Source: Eutreptiella sp. 'Long Island Sound 2002'
Lineage: Eukaryota > Euglenozoa > Euglenophyceae > Eutreptiales > Eutreptiaceae
Assembly (NCBI GenBank): GCA_964036045.1
Contig: OZ038393.1
Coordinates: 47,794,429-47,858,428 of the forward strand
DNA: 64,000 nucleotides
Reading direction: 5' to 3'
Under the pieces are notes generated by a model, which ran no database searches, was not told the DNA's origin, and saw nothing but the letters and a program-made list of their open reading frames with translations. Each line of letters begins with the position of its first letter. The stretch's first letter is position 1. A program made the translations under genes and the position numbers. Of the stretch, positions 61,058 through 64,000 are shown in pieces.

Positions 61058-61318
61058 ATGCCCGACCACATAAGAGATGATAAATCACCTGTCACCTTAC
61101 CTGATATCCACCAGTGGAAAAATGATCGAGATCTTCGCCTACGCAACAAGATGGAGCAACCTGTATCTGGTGGGGCCAAACATGAACTTAAATTGGATGC
61201 CTGGCAATGGGTCATCAAAAGCTATCCCGAGGCGTATAATTCACACCGATACTCAGCGGATATGATGGAACTGTTTCTCAGACGTCTCAAACGGAACATA
61301 CAACAAGATGAAAGTTGA
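61058..61318 (+). pseudogene. Last part of the same degenerate protein
   Basis: Same frame as 60185-60970, after a TGA at 61019. RFWNQMPDHIRDDKSPVTLP begins the sense stretch, followed by EQPVSGGAKHELKLDAWQWV and a charged helical end (MMELFLRRLKRNIQQDES). I do not recognise it. The run of 59909-61318 looks like one protein of about 470 residues broken by two stops and two frameshifts. Confidence 0.4.
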
Positions 61319-61577
61319 CTGGCTGTGTGTGCACTCGTCTTGGGAGGAGAGGGATCTGCTGTGCACCTTCTAAGCACTGCTTTTGACTTTCTTTTTCATT
61401 TTCTGTTTCATCTCCAAATCATGTATTCACACACCACCAGCATAACACTCCGAAATAAACTGCACAGTCATCGTCTTCTCCTTCTTCCCTGAAACAACTT
61501 CAGTGACCATGCAGCACAAAACCACACTGCCACTCACCAGGTCCACATATTGCGAACAAGATAGGCCTGCTCATAGC
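61319..61577. other. AT-rich stretch without a gene
   Basis: Pyrimidine-rich (TTTTCATTTTCTGTTTC) region between the decayed gene and the inverted-repeat element. No feature recognised. Confidence 0.4.
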
Positions 61578-61803
61578 CCATCCCTACGTGCTCATTTGGA
61601 TCAGGTACTTCACACAGTGGTTTTACCCGGTTTAACCCGGTTGAACTCGGAAGGGGCGCGGTTGAACCGCTGAACCGCGGTTGAACCGCGGTTGAACCAC
61701 CGCCAGCGCTGGCGGCGGCGGCTGCGCCAGCGGCGCGCGCTTTTCTGAACAAGATATTTGCATAACCACCTGAAACTGACGCGTGACAAACCTTTTTTAA
61801 AAA

Positions 61804-62061
61804 ATGTCCCACCACTGGCTGCAAGTGGTGAACGACCACTACAGCGGGTTAGGGGACCAACAGCTGGTGGACGACTTGTTCACCTTTTTTTGCACAAACG
61901 GCACGACAAAACGCCTATGGAAACAACTTGCTGACCGAATTGGTAACACACAGAAGGCTTCCACACAGACAAAAAGGGCTACAAAAAAAGCTTTCACAGG
62001 ATCTGACGCTGTGCGCCTCATTTTGGACCTTGGGATGCCGAAGCGAAGGTATGTGGCATAA
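61804..62061 (+). CDS. Small unknown ORF inside the inverted-repeat element
   Basis: ATG at 61804, 85 codons: HHWLQVVNDHYSGLGDQQLV, then LFTFFCTNGTTKRLWKQLAD and a Lys/Thr-rich stretch, ending PKRRYVA. The middle could form helices as in a small DNA-binding fold, but I do not recognise a family. It may be the 5' exon of a transposase fragment. Confidence 0.35.
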   Translation: MSHHWLQVVNDHYSGLGDQQLVDDLFTFFCTNGTTKRLWKQLADRIGNTQKASTQTKRATKKAFTGSDAVRLILDLGMPKRRYVA

Positions 62062-62205
62062 TGCACACATGCCTACAAGTGGTTCAACGTGGTTCAACGT
62101 TACGGTTGAGACCTTATCACAAGGGACCAATTGTGATTGTGCTTCATGACAACGTTTGCACGGCAAAATAATTGCTTAATGTTGCCCAAAGCATGAACAT
62201 ATGAG

Positions 62206-62643
62206 TTGCATCGTGTTGCCCGCGTCACGAATGTGAATACTTTGTGGTTTGTACCATTGGACGCTTTTTGGTGCCATGACGGCAACCCATTCAACCGCAG
62301 GTTCAACCGCGCACTTTATCCCATTTTCTCGGTTCAACCGTCCCTAGGTACAAGAAGCTTATTTCGTGGGCCGATGCCAAAGAGAAGAAAACCCCCGCAA
62401 GCACCGTCCCATGGACACATTGCTTTCCGTCGTATGCAAAGATGGAGAAAAGCTTGGTCCACGTTAAGTGAGAGACAAGTACTAAAAACGACCATAATGG
62501 ATGGAAGAGTTGGGGTTCGTTGGGATGTGGATGATTGGATACAATATATAGGTGATCAAAGGCATGGGGACGTCTGCGTGTGGCGATGCAGAATGAACTG
62601 GTCACGTTTGGCTTCCCAAGGTGAAGATTTGTTTTTTGTGTAG
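62206..62643 (+). CDS. Second unknown ORF inside the inverted-repeat element
   Basis: 145 codons, start codon uncertain. The C-terminal part is protein-like: MQRWRKAWSTLSERQVLKTT, MDGRVGVRWDVDDWIQYIGD and DVCVWRCRMNWSRLA. The N-terminal part passes through GGTTCAACC motifs and is probably not coding. No family recognised. The remainder of the element, 62644-63177, holds no supported gene. Confidence 0.3.
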   Translation: MHRVARVTNVNTLWFVPLDAFWCHDGNPFNRRFNRALYPIFSVQPSLGTRSLFRGPMPKRRKPPQAPSHGHIAFRRMQRWRKAWSTLSERQVLKTTIMDGRVGVRWDVDDWIQYIGDQRHGDVCVWRCRMNWSRLASQGEDLFFV

Positions 62644-63352
62644 CGCTTCGTGCAACAGCGGTTGAACCGGTGAAGCCGGTGCAACCGCGCGCCTGTCCAG
62701 CGGTTGAACCACTCGAAAGCCGGTTACATTTTAGTGCAATCCATGAGGAAACAAGCTTCTGACAATCAAGTGTAGGCTTGCATGTACTTGTTGTTCACTA
62801 AAAAGCGTCCAAAGTCCTAAAGAAATCCAAACAAGGCGCAGGGGTGTATGTCACCACGCCTAACGAAACGTTGATGCTGAAGCCGTGCGGTTTCACCAAT
62901 ACAGCCGCCGCCACTGGCACCTACACCACCACCGCCGTGAAATATGATCCAAGAGAAATAGGTCCCCAGTGTTTTGCACCAATGAGGTAAGAAGGCTTTC
63001 AAAAACATTGTTTTTAGGGTGTGTGGCATCTCTTGCAGGGCTGAAAAATAGCACTTTTCAGGTTGCAATTTAGCAATTTGTTGCTGCACCACGATAGGGG
63101 TTCAACCGTGGGGAAGCCGTAATGAAAGTGCGCGGTTGAACTTGGTTGAACCACGGTTTCACTTGGGTAATTCAAGGGTACGTGATCCAAATGAGCACGT
63201 AGGGATGGTTTCTGTAGTGAAAGTGCTTCGCATCTCCGGCAGGTTGAAACCTTTTTTGTACATAGGCGGCTGTCCGTCGGTGAACCTCACATGGGGGCAA
63301 TGTTTTGTGTTTCTTCGGCGGAGGACCACCATACATAAAAAAAAAGCACGTA

Positions 63353-63682
63353 GTCGCCAAAGTTGAAACTTGCAGGTTTCCTCCTTCTATTGACGCCCTC
63401 AATCCAACCCGCTGTTCCTTTCCTCAAGTCGGCTTGCACAACTTGGGCAGATTTTTTTTCTTCTTTGACCCAGTCTTGCACCTGAACGTTGCCTTCATGT
63501 GGAAAGGGTAGGTCCAAACGTAGAGTAGGCCTTCCACCGAAAATGTCTCCTCGTGAATAGCAAGATTTTCCTCTCTGCTTGTGGTTCATACATATGACCA
63601 CGTAGCCGTTCAACTGGACCCAATTGCTGGTTTTAATACTCTGCCTCACGATACAGAGCTCTTCCTGGCACTCATCATTCAT
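63353..63682 (-). pseudogene. Gypsy integrase remnant, end of core and C-terminal region
   Basis: Minus strand. MNDECQEELCIVRQSIKTSN carries a candidate catalytic Glu, followed by VQLNGYVVICMNH, GRPTLRLDLPFPHEGNVQVQ and WVKEEKKSAQVVQADL, then FNFGDYVLFF as the start of the DNA-binding end. It is out of frame with the upstream core at 63679. A T run (63342-63351, plus A run) ends the similarity. It differs from E1, X, Y and Z integrases and has no GPY or chromodomain visible. Confidence 0.65.
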
Positions 63683-64000
63683 AGGCTTGCATTTGACTGA
63701 GGGCGGTAAGGTTGTGACAAAGGTACTTCCACGCCCATTGCAGCAAATACGTTGCAGTACCAGCCACAGTCTCCCTTAAAGCGAATATCCTTGTCACTGT
63801 GGATGCGAACAGGTGGGCCATAGAAACGAATCCAATGGTGTTTGAAGAGGTTCAGCACACCTTCTGGATAAATAGTCTTCTTGCAGGGCACAACTTGACA
63901 GAAAGCAGTCAGAGCGTCCACAATCATCAAGGCATAGTCGTAGTTATGACACTTGGGTCTGTCAATGAAGTCCACATACAGCAGTGCATTGACGATGTGT
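63679..64000 (-). pseudogene. Gypsy integrase core, cut by the right edge of the window
   Basis: Minus strand, open to the window edge. VDFIDRPKCHNYDYALMIVD and FCQVVPCKKTIYPEGVLNLF lead to YGPPVRIHSDKDIRFKG with the second catalytic Asp, then VEVPLSQPYRPQSNAS. The first Asp is in the DFID stretch. A stop follows SNASL, and the Glu continues in the next frame. The rest of pol would lie beyond 64000. Confidence 0.78.

Larger units (their letters stand above)
61578..63208. mobile_element. 1.63-kb element with 31-bp terminal inverted repeats and GGTTGAACC motifs
   Basis: 61578-61608 and the reverse complement of 63178-63208 agree at 30 of 31 positions (outer end CCATCCCTACGTG). Many copies of GGTTGAACC or its complement lie inside: a cluster at about 61630-61700, singles at 62080-62110, 62285-62340, 62660-62715 and 63100-63155. 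Such subterminal motifs are typical transposase-binding sites of cut-and-paste DNA transposons. No target duplication is evident (flanks TCATAGC and TTTCTGT), and no transposase catalytic domain is recognised, so it is probably non-autonomous and its superfamily is undecided. Confidence 0.62.

Overview
This window is eukaryotic and is almost entirely mobile DNA. No host gene can be named with confidence. Evidence for a eukaryote is four Ty3/gypsy (chromovirus-type) LTR retrotransposons with integrase-linked chromodomains, primer-binding sites complementary to an initiator-Met tRNA ending in CTCTGCTACCA, remnants of at least two further transposon kinds, and large swings in GC content. A large, repeat-rich genome, perhaps of an alga or other protist, fits; the species cannot be fixed from the sequence.

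Layout. (1) 1-12773, plus strand: E1, a nearly complete gypsy element. The window opens in the last 35 bases of its 5' LTR, followed by the PBS, a gag broken into three frames, a UAG codon, then pol (protease, DIRS-type methylase-like module, RT, RNase H, integrase with GPY motif, chromodomain), 3.3 kb without genes, a polypurine tract and a 344-bp 3' LTR. (2) 12774-16649: a GC-rich block with uncertain ORFs that received E1. (3) 16650-56935, minus strand: a nest of retrotransposons, all in one orientation. Element Z (pol 51506-55117; 3' LTR 50030-48230 plus 18066-16650) is split in its 3' LTR by element X (48229-18067). X is split inside its RT gene by element Y (36205-23349). A truncated Y-type LTR (55118-56935) ends precisely inside Z's pol. 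Removing Y plus one 4-base target duplication rejoins X's RT in frame. X also carries a 4157-bp tandem duplication of its gag-protease-methylase-like segment (36951-41107 and 41108-45264). (4) 56936-64000: a pair of ~760-bp direct repeats that look like LTRs of a small degenerate element, an unknown coding remnant with CCCH and CxxC zinc-binding motifs, a 1.63-kb element with 31-bp terminal inverted repeats and many GGTTGAACC motifs, and a gypsy integrase remnant running off the right edge.

How the parts work together: in E1, X and Y the order is gag, an in-frame UAG, protease, methylase-like module, RT-RNase H, integrase (plus chromodomain in E1 and X, deleted in Y and Z). The in-frame UAG in three divergent families suggests Gag-Pol is made by stop-codon readthrough. 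All copies carry breaks (stops, frameshifts, deletions), so none looks autonomous as sequenced. The most notable points are the conserved UAG junction, the methylase-like module placed between protease and RT, and the datable nested insertion history (Z or its LTR, then X, then Y).
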